Notes under the pieces: generated by a model
What the model was told of the DNA's origin: nothing
Seen by the model: the letters and a program-made list of their open reading frames with translations, nothing else
The model's database searches: none
Shown here: positions 11,041 to 23,898 of the stretch, piece after piece
Numbering within the stretch: position 1 is the stretch's first letter
Layout: every line of letters begins with the position of its first letter
Assembly (NCBI GenBank): GCA_023213395.1
Contig: CM041465.1
Span: 166,725,741-166,789,740 of the forward strand
Source of the DNA: Cycas panzhihuaensis
Taxonomy: Eukaryota > Cycadophyta
Direction: 5' to 3'
DNA length: 64,000 nt
Program-made: the position numbers and the translations under genes

Positions 11041-12130
11041 GATTGACTTTCCTCACAATCGTCCATACCATGTGCATCATCAACACTTGTATCTTCTTCT
11101 TTGTCTATCCATTTACCTTTTCAGTTCCTCTTGATTTTGGCAGTCTATCAAATATTGAGCAACCTTTAAGGGCTTAGGACATTGAGGTAACCACAACATT
11201 GATGAAGAGACTACACAAATGGTACTTGTAGATAATACAAGACGCACAAATAGTTTTGGTAAACGTCCATCCAAACTACAATAGTAGAATGTTAATCATG
11301 CACTTGTGGCTGAAGTGCTAATTGTTGATGAGCTTTCTACTTTTGAAGAGGCATGTAAAGACAAAGCGGAATGCTGCCATGGATGATGAAATCCATTTTA
11401 TTGAAAAGAATGAAACTTGGGATTTGGTTGAACTGTCTGAAGACAAACAGGCAATAAGTTGCAAATGGATTTATAAAACCAAGTTCCGATCTGATTGTTC
11501 AATTAAGTGATTGGTGGCTAAAGGTTTTAAACAAAAAGAAGGCATAGGCTATGATGAAACTTTTGTGCCAATGGCAAATATGAAACTATTAGACTTGTAA
11601 TGGCTTTAGCTGCACAATGCAAATGGCCTATTTTTCAGATGGACATGAAGAGCACCCTTCTTAATGGTGATCTTTCATAGGAGGTATATTTGGAGCAACT
11701 TCCTGGCTATAAGGAACATGGCAAAGAGCATTTGGTTTGTCACTTAAAAAAGGCTTTGTATGGCTTAAAGCAAACTCCACTTGCTTGGTATTCAAAAATT
11801 GATGACTACTTTGTGAGACATGGGTTTCACTGATCCTCGTCAGATCCAAACTTGTACGTAAAGGTTCGAAACAAGCAAGTGATCTTTGTCATTTTGTATG
11901 CTGATGACTTAGTTATCACAATAAGAGATACTAAGATGATTGAGAGTTTTCAAGAGGACTTGAAGAGAAGTTTCAAGATGATAGTTCTTGGGCTCCTATT
12001 TTTTAGGCTTGGAGGTATTGCAATAATTAGGCGACATCATCATTTTCCAAGTCAAATACACTTGGGGTATTTTGCAGTGATTCAAAATGGAAGACTGCAA
12101 ACCTTTGCCTACACTTATGGAGGCTAGTGT
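11041..12130 (+). pseudogene. C3: copia reverse transcriptase remnant
   Basis: 11370-11570 matches the RT start ('TWDLVELSEDKQAISCKWIY', then 'LVAKGFKQKEGIGYDETF'). 11640-11700 carries the MDMK-AFLNGDL-type block, and 11870-11935 the catalytic 'VILYADDLVI', with YADD in place of YVDD. The gene is interrupted by single stops and shifts. It is downstream of the integrase, as in all copia elements. Confidence 0.85.
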
Positions 12131-12840
12131 TAAACAAACACTTGATGAGGAAGCACAACCCATGGATTCCACTCTTTACAAGTAGCTAGTATGTAGTCAC
12201 ATCTACTTGACTAACAGTAGAACATATTTATTAAATGTAGTTAGAATTTGTTCACTATACATGTATCAATCTAATTAGAGGCATTGGAATGCAGTTAAAT
12301 GTATACTGAGATGCTTAAAAGGCACATTGTAGCATGCCTTTCAATATACACATATTGAGGACTTCATTCTAGAAGGGTTCTTAGACTCTAATTGGGTTGG
12401 ATGCCAGGATAGCTAGAGATCTACCTCGAGTTATTGTTTTAATATTGGGTTAGCTATTGTCTTGTGGAATTGCAAGAAGCAACCAAATGTTACTCTCTGG
12501 TATCCATAGAAGTAGAATAGAGAGTTGTGGTCAGTGTAACATGCGGGGCTATATGTCTAAGGAGGAATTTTAGCGAGGTTGGATTTGAGCAATCACACTG
12601 CCTTAGATTATACTGCGACAACCAATTTGTGCTCAAGATGATTAAGAATTTGGTTTTTCATGCAAGAACTAAGCATAATGAGTTCTATCACTACTTTATC
12701 AGAGAGGGTGTGCAGAATGGTGAGATTGACCTTGTCTACAGGCCAACAGATTATCAACTGGCAGATATCTTTACCAAATCACTTGGTAGAGAAAAGTTTG
12801 AGTTTTTAGACATGGCTTTGGGGTAAGACATAACATTGTA
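12131..12840 (+). pseudogene. C3: copia RNase H remnant
   Basis: 12527-12826 is an open frame ending with the conserved RNase H C-terminus: 'LYCDNQFVLKMIKN', 'HARTKHNEFYHYFIREGVQ', 'QLADIFTKSLGREKF'. The upstream half (12140-12520) reads as the ARPD / R-YLKGT / STSGY blocks with stops. This is the best preserved part of C3. Confidence 0.88.
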
Positions 12841-12843
12841 AAC

Positions 12844-13261
12844 ATTAAAGAGGGTGTGTTAGAACTTTTATGTTCTATTGTTAAGTTATGTATTATGTAA
12901 TGTACTTTTCACTTAATGTGTAAACTACACACTCACATTGCCTTAGTGTTGTATTATGTTGTAACTTATAGGTCAAGGGACCCTTTACCCTCTTTTTGCA
13001 TATTTGCACATATGCATGCATATAGGACACCTGTCCAACATGTAAGGTGCTTGCATGCATGTTTGACACTTGTCAAACATGTAGCACTCCAAAGGGGGGA
13101 CTTTCTCACCTATATATTGAGACCATTTTTTTCATGTATGGGTAGTGAGAGTGAGATGTATTGTTATGCTGTTGAGTTGAGTGCAAGTTAATTTTATTGG
13201 AGTTTATGATCAGTTCCTTCTCCATTTCATAACTTTCTTATGTGTTTGCTCATTTCTAGTT
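12844..13261 (+). repeat. C3: polypurine tract and 3' LTR
   Basis: Purine tract attaaagagggtg (12844-12856) followed by TGTTAGAAC at 12857. The LTR contains palindromic text 'ttgacacttgtcaa' near 13064 and a TATA-like tatatattgag near 13111. Its 3' end is uncertain. C2 integrase text on the minus strand is readable from about 13280 upward, so the boundary lies near 13260. Confidence 0.6.
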
Positions 13262-13975
13262 TATTGTTGATGCTAATCATCTTTATTTAGTCCTTCATTG
13301 TCCCCAAATGATCCACACTCATCATTTTTAGAATTTTTATTTTTCTGTTTGAGTAACTTTTGGCTTCAACATTGAACAATTTGAAAATTTCAAGTGCTTT
13401 TGATTTGTGTTCGAGAAGGTAGACTCAATTCTTCTTGGTACAATCATCAATAAGATTTATGAAGTAATTTGCATCTTTAAATGATGTAGTTGAGAATGGT
13501 CCACATAGGTCACCATGATCCAATTCCAACTTCTTCTTTGCTCTCCACTAGATTTCAACAAATTGATTTCTACATTGTTTTTCAAGTGCACACACACATT
13601 ACAGACTTTGTTATTGTTCTGCACTGAAGGCAAGCCATGCACCATGTACAACTTGTTAGGCAACTACAAATTTGTGTAGTCCAAATGGTCTTATGTATCA
13701 TGCCATGAGGTATAAATAGGCATTAGTTGTAACAAGATCAAGTTCAAACACTTGAGACAACATATACAAACCATTATCAAGGGCTCCTCGGGCAACTACA
13801 TTGTTACTCTTCTTGATGAGATACTTGTATTTGCCAAACCCAACCTTCATGTTTTGTTTGGTGATTTGATCGATAGACAGGAAGTTTTTAAAGGTGGGAA
13901 CATGCAGCACATTCAAACACACTTCCATGCCCATCAGCACTGTGGTGCCTGCTGTCTCCCAATAGAATAGTTACA
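13262..13975 (-). pseudogene. C2: copia integrase and pre-integrase remnant
   Basis: On the minus strand 13663-13457 gives the GAG-pre-integrase end and the start of the integrase core ('GDLCGPF'-like at about 13510, 'FINLIDD' at about 13450). 13940-13698 is the preceding segment 'NVLHVPTFKNFLSIDQIT', the conserved LHVPxLxxNLLSV block that follows the protease. The core breaks off near 13280 at the second catalytic Asp, where C3 begins. Confidence 0.8.
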
Positions 13976-15277
13976 TCTTAACCATTAAAATCAGCGAACT
14001 GGTCTTTTCTATGTGAGATGTGTTTAGTGGCTCTAGAGTCAATGAACCACATAGCATCACTCCTCTCAATTGGTGTTGCAGTCATGGAAATAGTGTTAAT
14101 ATCTTTGTCTTTATCTAGAGATAGAGTATTAGATTCTTTGTTCTTAGGATTAAGATGTGGATGCAATTTCCAGCAATCCTTCCTCAAATGATTGGGCCTA
14201 CCACAATGAGTGCATGCCACAATAGGCTTTTGTCACTTTGTGGCTTGTTTTGATTGTTGTGATGGGCCTTGGTTAAACTTTGGCCCTTTGTTCTGCTTAG
14301 TTTTCACCTTTAGATCTTCCTCATCATTGGAACTACCATTATACATCTGTAATTTTTGCTCTTCGTGTAAGAGCAAGCCACATAACTACTCAAATGTTAG
14401 TGGAGTTATCCTTTCTGTCAAACTCAAACTGGTTACAAAAATGCGAAAGCATTGAAGAAGTCTATTTATGTAAACCCTGATTGCCAAACTTCGGGAGCCT
14501 TAGGGAAATGAGGAATTAATAGGGTTTGGTGGACAAAGAGGACACTTCCAAGAATAACATTTTGAAACATGCTCAGTTGGGCATGTCAGATGACAGAATC
14601 TCAACTGGAGCGAAGATTGAATCTATGGAGGAGATAGTTGCATTTTGTAGTTAATGCGGGTTACAAATTCAAGAGGAAGAAACTTACAATATCGTAGCTA
14701 CTCACCACTCTTTTGGCTGATTGATCTTCCAATATGTCAGTTTCAACAACTCTTGTTCTTACATTTCTTCTTAGCTGCTTGGCTTAGGTATCTGGTTCAA
14801 ATATTTGTGGGCATCAGCACTATGGATGCTAACAAGGTCTTTATCACTGATATTCTCACCTTCAACTACAAGTTGATCTCTAATCTCTATTAATCTCTGG
14901 AGGTGTAGAGTTACAGATTTGTTCTGATTTAACTTTAAACCATACGATTGATTTCTTAAACATAGGGTGTGAATCTCATTCGTTGACTTGTACAAATCTT
15001 TTAAAATTCTCCAGGCTTTTATTGAAAATTGTGCTGCCTGCAAGTAAACAATGATATCATTTTTGACTGACATGTTAATAATTGGCAAATCTTCTGCCCT
15101 GTCTTCAAACTCAGCAGGTTTGCCTCTCTTGTGGTTTTTTCTTTGTTCTGTTAACAGTTGTCATCAATATTCTCAAGATCAAAATGTTGAAAATTTGAAT
15201 TTCCAAATAGCATAATTTTGCTCATTTAATTTATGTGCATTCGGTAGCATGAAACCAGAAAGATTAGTATCATCCAT
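13976..15277 (-). pseudogene. C2: copia gag, zinc knuckle and protease start
   Basis: Gag starts at the ATG complementary to 15275-15277 ('MDDTNLSGFMLPNAHKLNEQ', the typical copia gag opening). It runs with stops through 15088-14771 (helical 'HLQRLIEIRDQL' block). A CCHC knuckle is intact at 14214-14173 ('CTHCGRPNHLRKDC'). The protease motif at about 14050-14014 reads 'WFIDSRATKHIS', with Gly of DSGA changed to Arg, so the enzyme would be inactive. Confidence 0.85.
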
Positions 15278-16384
15278 TTTTTGTGCAAAATTATAAAGAA
15301 ATCTTATGCCAAATAGACTGCAAGTGTGAATTTACAGAAAAAATTCAGAGGCTGCAAGGTCTTTACAAAAAAGTTGATTAAAAAAGACTTAAAAGTAGCT
15401 TCAAAAGAAAAAAAAAAAATATAGAGTTCAACCCCTTTTGGGCTGAACCAGCCTCACATAAAGATCATTAAATGATCACAGGCTAAAGAAACAAAGGGGG
15501 TAGACCTAAGGAATTATTAGAAACAGTTAAATTAACATGAAACATTTGGGGAAAAATGTATATTTTAAGAAAATCCTGGTCTAGGATTTGATTTTTCTCT
15601 CCGCCGCTACCCTGTTCATAACTTCTTTGGCGCCTTTGTTGTGAGGACCGGATGGGCCAAGAAATCTCTGAGGAAGGGTCTAGAGACTGTCAATGGGCTT
15701 GTAGGGTGCCCAGAGATCACACCGTTCATTAAAAACTTGCCCAATGCAGTTAAAAGTTTCTTAACCACTGTTGCTTCTCAATTTGTCATGATGGTTGCAT
15801 GGGCCTCCGATTGACTAAACCAAGATTTCTACAGCACCAGAGGGCTTGGATAATAATCTTTGAGATCAATACCCCAACACAAATTCAATTTTTGGTCTCC
15901 AACACTCACATGAAAAATCACAGCCATGACCACCCTTTTCTTTTTATCACCTAGCTTCTCATTAAGCACACAAGTATTAAATTTGCTTGTTTAGCAAGCG
16001 ATTGAGTCAGTATGCTAAAAAAAACAGTTTCTTGTCAGGTAGAGATGCTAAAATCTGCAAAAAAATGATGCCCACGGTTATTTTGTGCTAAACAGCCATC
16101 TGCAGCTCAGAATTTCAAATTTGAGTCGATCTCTTTGCCAACAGCTGCCAAGAATTCAAAATACAAACATGCAAGTTGCTTATCCAACGATTTCATTTCT
16201 GTAGGGTCAAGAACCTGCCTAGAGTGTTCTCAGCATGCTGACAAGACAGTGAAAACTCCTCTCTTCAGCTCCAATCAAAGATGCTTGCAAATACCTCTAA
16301 TTTGTGTGTAAATCTACTGAAAATAACCAATGCCAAGGAAGAAACTCACCCTTGCTACACTCACATGCGCAGAATTGAAGGCAG
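15278..16384 (-). other. C2: unusually long leader between PBS and gag
   Basis: About 1.1 kb separates the C2 primer-binding site from the gag start. The copia leaders C4, C5 and C7 in this window are about 670-750 bp, and many copia leaders are shorter still. The leader contains a plus-strand coding-like stretch at 15590-15814 and, on the minus strand around 15975-15840, a readable segment ('DKKKRVVMAVIFHVSVG'). Neither is retroviral. The part around 15595-15650 is richer in CpG than the surrounding retroelement DNA, which suggests a non-element origin. Confidence 0.55.
15590..15814 (+). other. Coding-like segment in C2 leader, possible captured host exon
   Basis: One plus-strand frame is open for about 75 codons and closes at a TGA (15812-15814). 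It is rich in ordinary protein-like text, for example 'FFGAFVVRTGWAKKSL' and 'CPEITPFIKNLPNAVKSFL'. It lacks an ATG near its left end, as expected of an internal exon. I do not recognise the family. It lies antisense to the retroelement that holds it. The opposite strand can also be read for some distance, so coding on this strand is an inference from composition and frame length only. Confidence 0.35.
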
Positions 16385-16679
16385 TTATGATACCATGTTA
16401 GAAAAATCGGCAATGCATACACATTAGAAATTATTGAAAGCAAAAGCTTTACTTCTTGATTTTCATTCATGAGAATATGTCCATATAAATACAAAGTTTT
16501 GAAAGGAGAAACACCTAGAAGGATCTAGGTACGAGTGACACCTCAAGATACATGAGGTGCATCTAGGTGCATGAACAATACTTTAGCAAGGAGATACAAT
16601 GAACTTGAGAGGGAAGTTATAAGTGTACTTTTTTAGAAACAAGCCCCCCTATCACATGGATTAAACATTTGTTCTAACA
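16385..16679 (-). repeat. C2: 5' LTR and primer-binding site
   Basis: LTR 16396-16679 (284 bp) with perfect terminal inverted text TGTTAGAA / TTCTAACA. Immediately inside it, on the minus strand, is TGGTATCATAA (16385-16395), a match to the initiator tRNA-Met primer site TGGTATCAGAGC over its first eight bases. The right target duplication gtaca is 16680-16684. Confidence 0.85.
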
Positions 16680-16707
16680 GTACAAGAAGTGATCCTCTAA
16701 CCAGCGT

Positions 16708-16889
16708 GCTCGATTGTGGATATCTGCTTGAATTAACTTGCCAAGATACCAAGGTATTATTGTTTCATTGCTGTGGTCATATAGGATATACAAGAAGTGC
16801 TTGATTGTGGATATCCACTTGAATTAACTTGCCAGAATACCAAGGTATTATTGCTTCATTGCTGTGGTCATATAGGATATACAAGAAGG
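16708..16889 (+). repeat. 91-bp tandem duplication
   Basis: 16708-16798 and 16799-16889 are two copies of a 91-bp unit (starting gctcgattgtggatatc and gcttgattgtggatatc) with about seven differences, mostly transitions. It sits just outside the C2 right end in non-TE sequence. Confidence 0.85.
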
Positions 16890-18395
<1,506 letters not shown>

Positions 18396-18489
18396 TAAAC
18401 TATAGAGTACCGTGAATGCCACATTTTCCTTGATGCTTTTGTTGAATATCACACCTTCAGGTTCTCTGAGCATGTTTGTTATGTTTCAG

Positions 18490-18646
18490 AACAATGATAC
18501 AGAATATGATAAAAGAGGGCAAGATCGTACCCTCGGAAGTGACAGTGAAGCTCCTGCAGAAGGCGATGCAGGAAAATGAGAATGATAAATTTTTGATTGA
18601 TGGGTTCCCTAGAAATGAAGAAAACCGTGCAGCATTTGAGAATGTT
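18490..18646 (+). CDS. UMP-CMP kinase, second visible exon
   Basis: Acceptor ...atgtttcag at 18481-18489 and donor GTAAGT at 18647. The joined codon gives Gly, then '[20 protein letters not shown]', then the conserved '[19 protein letters not shown]', which holds the Asp-Gly-Phe-Pro-Arg motif of the adenylate kinase family core. It ends in phase 0. The downstream exons (LID domain with the GR-x-D region) were not found up to 20620, where element N1 starts. Intron between the two exons: 18350-18489 (140 bp). Confidence 0.9.
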
Positions 18647-19512
18647 GTAAGTGCATTAGACCCCAAAAGTTGGATTTGGAGGGTTGAAATTTTGGTTGAC
18701 TAATCAAATTAATTTTTGAAATATTCTTTTAGTTGCAAAGCATGTTTAAAACAATTTCAAAGGTGCAGAACATGTTTAGAACAACTTCAAACTTTCCTGG
18801 GTGGTTGGATTGTTTCTTAGCATGCAAATACATGTTTTATGGTTAGAGTATTGAATTATTTTACCTGAAGCATACTTACATTGAAACTCCAAAGCATTGA
18901 AAGTTTCAATTCAATTGAAATGCTGTGAAACATAGTTTGGTGAGGACCAGAGCTTGTAAGAAGTGGCACCTCAAAATGTGAAATGTTTCAATTCAATTGT
19001 GTGTGATATGGTCAACATGGGAAATGCTTGAATTCAATTGAGATACTCTGAAATATGTTTTGATGAGGATCAGACTATGTGAAATGGTCAATGCAGGCTT
19101 GACTCTGAACATATTAAAATGTGGATTCAGCCATATATCATCTTTTTCTTTAAATCTATTTAAAATTTGAAGTTCTAAGTTGCACAATACATGAATACTG
19201 ATGCAGGGTCAGGTTTGTCTGTGCACTGGCAGTTTAAAAGTTTCCTTTGTATAAGGATATGAAATTTTTGGATGTGCAGCATTTGGTAGCCTAAAAATCT
19301 GTCATATAGGGACATGGAAAATTGGTTTAAGAAAACATAAAAATAAAAATGGCCAATATGGAATCTGAAGTTTTCAATGTGACACGAACCAACATTTGGG
19401 ATAAGACAATTACTTTCTAGTATATGTATGGTGTATTTATCTTTTAATACCATTTGTAGGGTAGGGCAGGTGTTGATGGCAGTTGGACAAGATCAGCAAG
19501 GGGATCTAATAC

Positions 19513-19676
19513 ATCCCCAAGGGAGGGTAAGGAGCTTGAATACCAATTTATATGATCCCAAGGGAGGGCAAGGAATTCTAATACAGTTTGTTATGATCCC
19601 AAAGGAGGTCAGGGAGCTCTGGTAACTATTGATACTAAGGGAGGACGTCAGGGGACTCTGGTAACTATTGATCATT
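19513..19676 (+). repeat. Imperfect tandem array, four units of 36-43 bp
   Basis: Four units anchored on ccaagggaggg-type cores start at about 19514, 19557, 19598 and 19634. The last two share 'ctctggtaactattgat'. Units differ by substitutions and short indels. No protein repeat is implied, because unit lengths are not all multiples of three. Confidence 0.75.
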
Positions 19677-20241
19677 TCAGGTCTCCTAGCGATGCATTCC
19701 TCAGTTGTTCCATAGATCATATTGTTGTATGTGTTGTTCCTCTAAGGTGTTCTGCTGCTGGTGCCTTTTCTTGGCGGTGCTACTCCTCTAGTAGATGCTT
19801 TTCTGATGAGTCTTCTCTTGCAGAGTGCCTTTCCAATGGCCTATCTTTTGCAAGTGTCGTTCCAAGGAATCAAGGGGACCGTTGCTCATTTACATGTGAC
19901 ATTCCAAAGCACAAACAATTGGTGTATGCTAAACTGGAATGGATGAATTTTTGTCGGATTGCTAAGCTCTCTCTTTGACTGATTTGTAGTATGCTGAAAA
20001 GGGTTATGCTGGAGCTGTCGGAATCCACTTCTAGCCTTGGAGTTGCTACAAAACATAGGTGAACACATTACAAATCCAGAGAATAATTCAAAGGAGGAAC
20101 CTAGAGTTCTTTCTTCTATTTTGTAACTTAACATGAATGTGTATGTGTACAATGGAATGTGGTCCCTCACTATTTAAAAATGCAAGAATTTAGCATCATT
20201 AGTAGCTAGGATACAGGTAGGTGCAGTTATAAGAAAACGAA

Positions 20242-20349
20242 CAAGTATCTACTGATGACAAGTACTTCAAAATTGAAAAATAATTGCAACAAATACAAGT
20301 ATCTACTGATGACAAGTACTTCAAAATTGAAAAATAATTGCAACAAATA
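20242..20349 (+). repeat. Perfect 54-bp tandem duplication
   Basis: 20242-20295 and 20296-20349 are two identical 54-bp copies beginning caagtatctactgatgac. Zero mismatches in otherwise decayed DNA imply a recent duplication or an assembly artefact. Confidence 0.95.
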
Positions 20350-20620
20350 TATAAGCATCTATTGATTACATCTAACCATTTCTGACTAAAACTAGCTTAT
20401 CTACTCCTAAACTAAAGTCACTTTTTGGGCTCTAAGTGAACTTAATATTCAAAAAGATCAAACATACATATGTCATATTTAGTGTTATGTTTATGGATGC
20501 TTGAGTAATTTGTTAATTGAGCCTCTTGGTTTAGGAAAACATTGTCCCCAATTTTGAGGCTTTGTGGGATGTAGGAAACTCCTTCCAGCTCATTAGGGAA
20601 TTGTCGCAAGTTGTTGAGAA

Positions 20621-20990
20621 TGTTAGACTTTAGAGACTCAAATATTAGAATATTATTGTAATGCACATTTATACAAGTAGGTGGTCTATAGTTTATTAGT
20701 CAATTAATAGGTGATATATCATTAGTCGTGTTAGAGATTGGTGGGTTTCACGTATCCCACTCCTCATCCTACATATTCTCACTTGTGGTGTATAAATAAG
20801 TGAGCAAGGTAGATTAAAGCACATTGAGTAAAGATGGAAATTATTGTGGTGTCATTATTGTGGAGTCATTATGATGTAGACATTTCTAATTATGAGTTAA
20901 TGCTATATCCATTATGTTCGTGATGTTTGTTTCAATGTTCTTGATATTAAATGATCTCTATTAAATAATTTAACATGGTATCAGAGTAGG
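20621..20990 (+). repeat. N1: 5' LTR and primer-binding site
   Basis: LTR 20621-20975 starts TGTTAGAC and ends TTTAACA. It is followed directly by TGGTATCAGAGTAGG (20976-20990), a near-perfect initiator tRNA-Met primer site. A TATA-like gtataaataag lies near 20789. The LTR and the sequence after the PBS resemble N2 (41518-41921 and following), so N1 and N2 are one family. No 3' LTR is present; N1 ends where G2 begins. Confidence 0.85.
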
Positions 20991-23494
20991 TTGGTTGTCA
21001 AGCTCAACGTTTTGCAAGTTCACCAATTCATTATTGACGTGTGTGGAGGTGGCTCTGTAGAGCCGATTGTTAGATTGAAGTTCTGCTTGTACATGGTGAA
21101 ACCCTAAGGTCGTCATTGTTGCAAGTTGTGCCAAGCCAATGATTGTAATTGATGCAAGACAGAATTGTTATCGGGTAATACTGTTCATTTACTGTGTTTT
21201 GTGAAGATAGCTATGCGCTAGGGTTTATCTTGTAAAGAAATTGGTTGATGTGAATTTGTGAAATTGAAACTGGGATGCATGGAAAAGTGATGACATGAAA
21301 TTATTTCCATGAATCTGAATATGCTGGCTATTGATTTTTATTTGTATGGTGAAAGTGGTGGTTCTGTACCTACAAATGCCTATTAGGGTTTGTGTTGGAA
21401 ATTATTGAGGATTTGATTGGTGAATTTTTAAGTCAACTATCAAGTTTATGTAAAATTGTCTCTCTGGAGAAATTCTGTCATGAATAGACCCTGCATGCAG
21501 AGAGAAGCTAGCCACTTCTGTAAAATCCTAACTGCTGCATGATAAGAGATCCCTATGGAGTCAATTTCTTGCCCATAAAGGAAGAAATCTATTTGTAACG
21601 GAGACTGTCTGAAATCGTTCAATTCTGGAAGGAGACAACCATGGAAAAGAATGGAGTATTGAAGCAAACTATCGAGAAGGACGCTCATCGTTTGTGAAAG
21701 ATCAAGAGAGGAAAATATTATGGATTGAAGCCTGCACAATTTGTAGTAAGGAGAAGATTCAGGTGGCTGCTTGACTGTAGAAAGAAATGACCCCTTGCAT
21801 GGGATCTCTACAGAAGGAGGATGCTGCCTATTTCTGTGTTGGAAATTTTTTTTTTAAAGAACTTGCATAAGCATCTGTGTGAAGGGTTGCCCGTCAATAA
21901 CTGTCTGCTCGTCAATGGATAGCTGACCTTTAGTTGTGATGGAATGAGGAAGTCACCAAAGGAAAGAAATAGCCACAACCGTGGAAGAAAAGACCGTTGT
22001 CCAGAGTGATCGCCGGTAGATCAAAGAAATTGATGAAAGGAACAAAAATTGGAGTGCAAAGATTATGAGAGAACTGCTCGCAGTCGTAGAAAGACTTCAA
22101 CCGTTGAAGAAAACCTTGCAGCGTAAGCTTCATGGAAGGTTGCAGTTGGAAGGAAAGAGATTTGAGCCATGAAGCCATGGATAATGAATTTTGTTTGAAA
22201 AAGAGGAGGCTGCAGACACAACTAGCTGTAGTTGTGAAGACAGGTGTTTGTCAATGAAGAGAATTGTCTGCTTGTTCATAGTGTGCAGTCTCTTGCAAAG
22301 AGGATGAGGGTGCACACACTTGCTCAGTCGCGAAGCACAATAAAAGAATAGATGGATGATGTGAAGTGCTCATTAAAGGAGAGTTGCCATAGATGGAGAT
22401 TATGTGCCCGTAAGAGATCTCTACCTGCCCAACCATTGAAGAGAAAGCTGGATGCAGTAAAGGTTGCTGTGAATAGAATGCAGAGGAAGGATGATTCACC
22501 TGTGAAGATATCTTTGCATGGAGCTGTAACTGAAAAAATGAAGAAGGGAAAACGTCCATCGTCATCTGTGTGCTTAATCACTTGAGAGCAAGATACAGGG
22601 TTGCCTGTGTTGTCAATTGTAGTTGCTTAAAGGTAGAGGATGTGATGATATTTTTCGATTGACTCCAGATTGAGTCAATGAAGTCACTCAGCCATACAAC
22701 AGGCTTCACTTGCACTATGTAGTGATGAAAATAGTGAATAAAACCCTAGTGCAGTTGTGGGTTTATTCATGAGATGCATGTAGACAGACTGCAATGATTG
22801 CTAGAAAATCATGATCAGATTTGTTTAAACGATTTTTGAAGTTATTTGATCCTATCATTGCTGGTCGGAAAAATTTGCCTAGGTTTGATTTTCAAGTTAG
22901 AATTATATTTTTTTCAAAAATTTGAATCAAATTTAATTAGATTGAAATCCATCTAAAATTGCGAGTCTTAAATTTGATAAGGCAGATTTAATAATTTTTG
23001 CAAGGTCAAAAGTGGACTTGACAAGATTGGAATTTCATTTGAGATCCATTAGTTCCACTTTAGTTTAGTAGGTGTTCACGTGGCGAGCTTCAATGACCAG
23101 GGGCTAACCAACCTAGGGGCTTAAGGTCACCCTTCTTCGTTTTTGGTGTTTAAGAATGTCTTTTTACAATTTTTGCAATATCTCTTCAACCAAGCATGCG
23201 ATTTCCAAATCGTTTAAATTGCTAAAATCCTCATTCAGAATACTATTGTTGTTTGAAATGTGATTTAAGGTATTTTGCTGTTGATTTGATTAGGTTATTT
23301 CGGTTTGAAGTGGATTTATGAATCTTGTGTGATGCACCCTTGATCAATTCATTCTTATATAGTCATGGAGTTGAGTGACCATTGTTTTTGTACTTGAAAA
23401 GAACGAGTATTACTTAAAAGACCTTCCTTTTCTCTTACCTACGCACATGGGAACAAATTGTTGATGTTGGGAAATCAAAATAGAAAGTATATTT
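20991..23494 (+). other. N1: long leader, no conserved coding
   Basis: 2.5 kb between the PBS and a gag-like frame. The first 200 bp align by eye with the N2 leader (ggtggctc... gttagattg... attgatgcaag). Overlapping frames of 60-104 codons at 22130-22585 on both strands do not resemble known domains, and I treat them as chance. No RT, integrase or RNase H motif was seen. Confidence 0.55.
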
Positions 23495-23760
23495 GTGTAC
23501 GAAAGGTTATGGAAAATTATCACTAATGGATATGATGCCTCAACTGATGTAGAAGGGGAAGAAAATTTTGGGAAGGAGAATAGAACAACAATTAATATTG
23601 TTTGTGCTGCATTAGATGAAGATAAACTTCCTTCTTCCTACTATTTTCTCATCCTTGCAATTCGTAATGCTGGTATTGTTAAAGAAGCTTGGAACATTTT
23701 GAAGGATATGAATGAAAAGATTCTTGAAGAGGTACAAGAGATTGTTGAAAAAGCAAACTA
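23495..23760 (+). pseudogene. N1: gag-like (UBN2) fragment
   Basis: An 88-codon frame reads 'YERLWKIITNGYDASTD', a copia gag N-terminal block, then 'TTINIVCAALDEDKL' and 'VKEAWNILKDMNEKI', the conserved A-W-x-x-L helix of UBN2-type copia gag. The same block occurs in N2 at 44290-44510. There is no zinc knuckle after it. N1 could therefore supply at most a capsid-like protein and would depend on another element for pol. Confidence 0.75.
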
Positions 23761-23898
23761 AATTATTGATGATTGTGACACAAGTAAAAAGGTATGCCAA
23801 GATATTGATGAAGAAATTGTGGGTATTGGTGATGAGAATAGTCCTAGTCTTATTTTCTAAGTAACAAGGAATTTAGGATACCTAATTATACATAACAT

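Larger units (their letters stand above)
7553..16679 (-). mobile_element. C2: minus-strand copia with nested plus-strand copia C3
   Basis: A direct LTR pair brackets the unit: 7553-7794 (3' LTR) and 16396-16679 (5' LTR), each with the signature catggattaaaca near the end. Flanking 5-mers are gtata and gtaca, a target duplication with one C/T change. On the minus strand the order is LTR, PBS, leader, gag, protease, integrase (13976-13262), foreign insert (8025-13261), end of RNase H (8024-7795), PPT, LTR. RT and the start of RNase H are missing, so a deletion accompanied or followed the insertion. Confidence 0.85.
18647..20620. other. Presumed intron or 3' flank of the kinase; no gene
   Basis: AT-rich sequence without recognisable exons or retroelement domains. 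It repeats the phrase 'gtttcaattcaattg' several times (about 18905, 18985, 19030) and contains two tandem arrays listed separately (19513-19676 and 20242-20349). If the kinase gene is intact, its third exon must lie beyond the retroelement block that starts at 20621. Confidence 0.45.

Noticed and set aside
19513-19676. Short spaced repeats considered as a CRISPR-like array
   Set aside because: Units are contiguous and diverged without unique spacers, and the DNA is plant nuclear.
22130-22585. Several overlapping 60-104 codon frames on both strands in N1
   Set aside because: No domain text, strong overlap on opposite strands, and location in a retroelement leader; likely chance.
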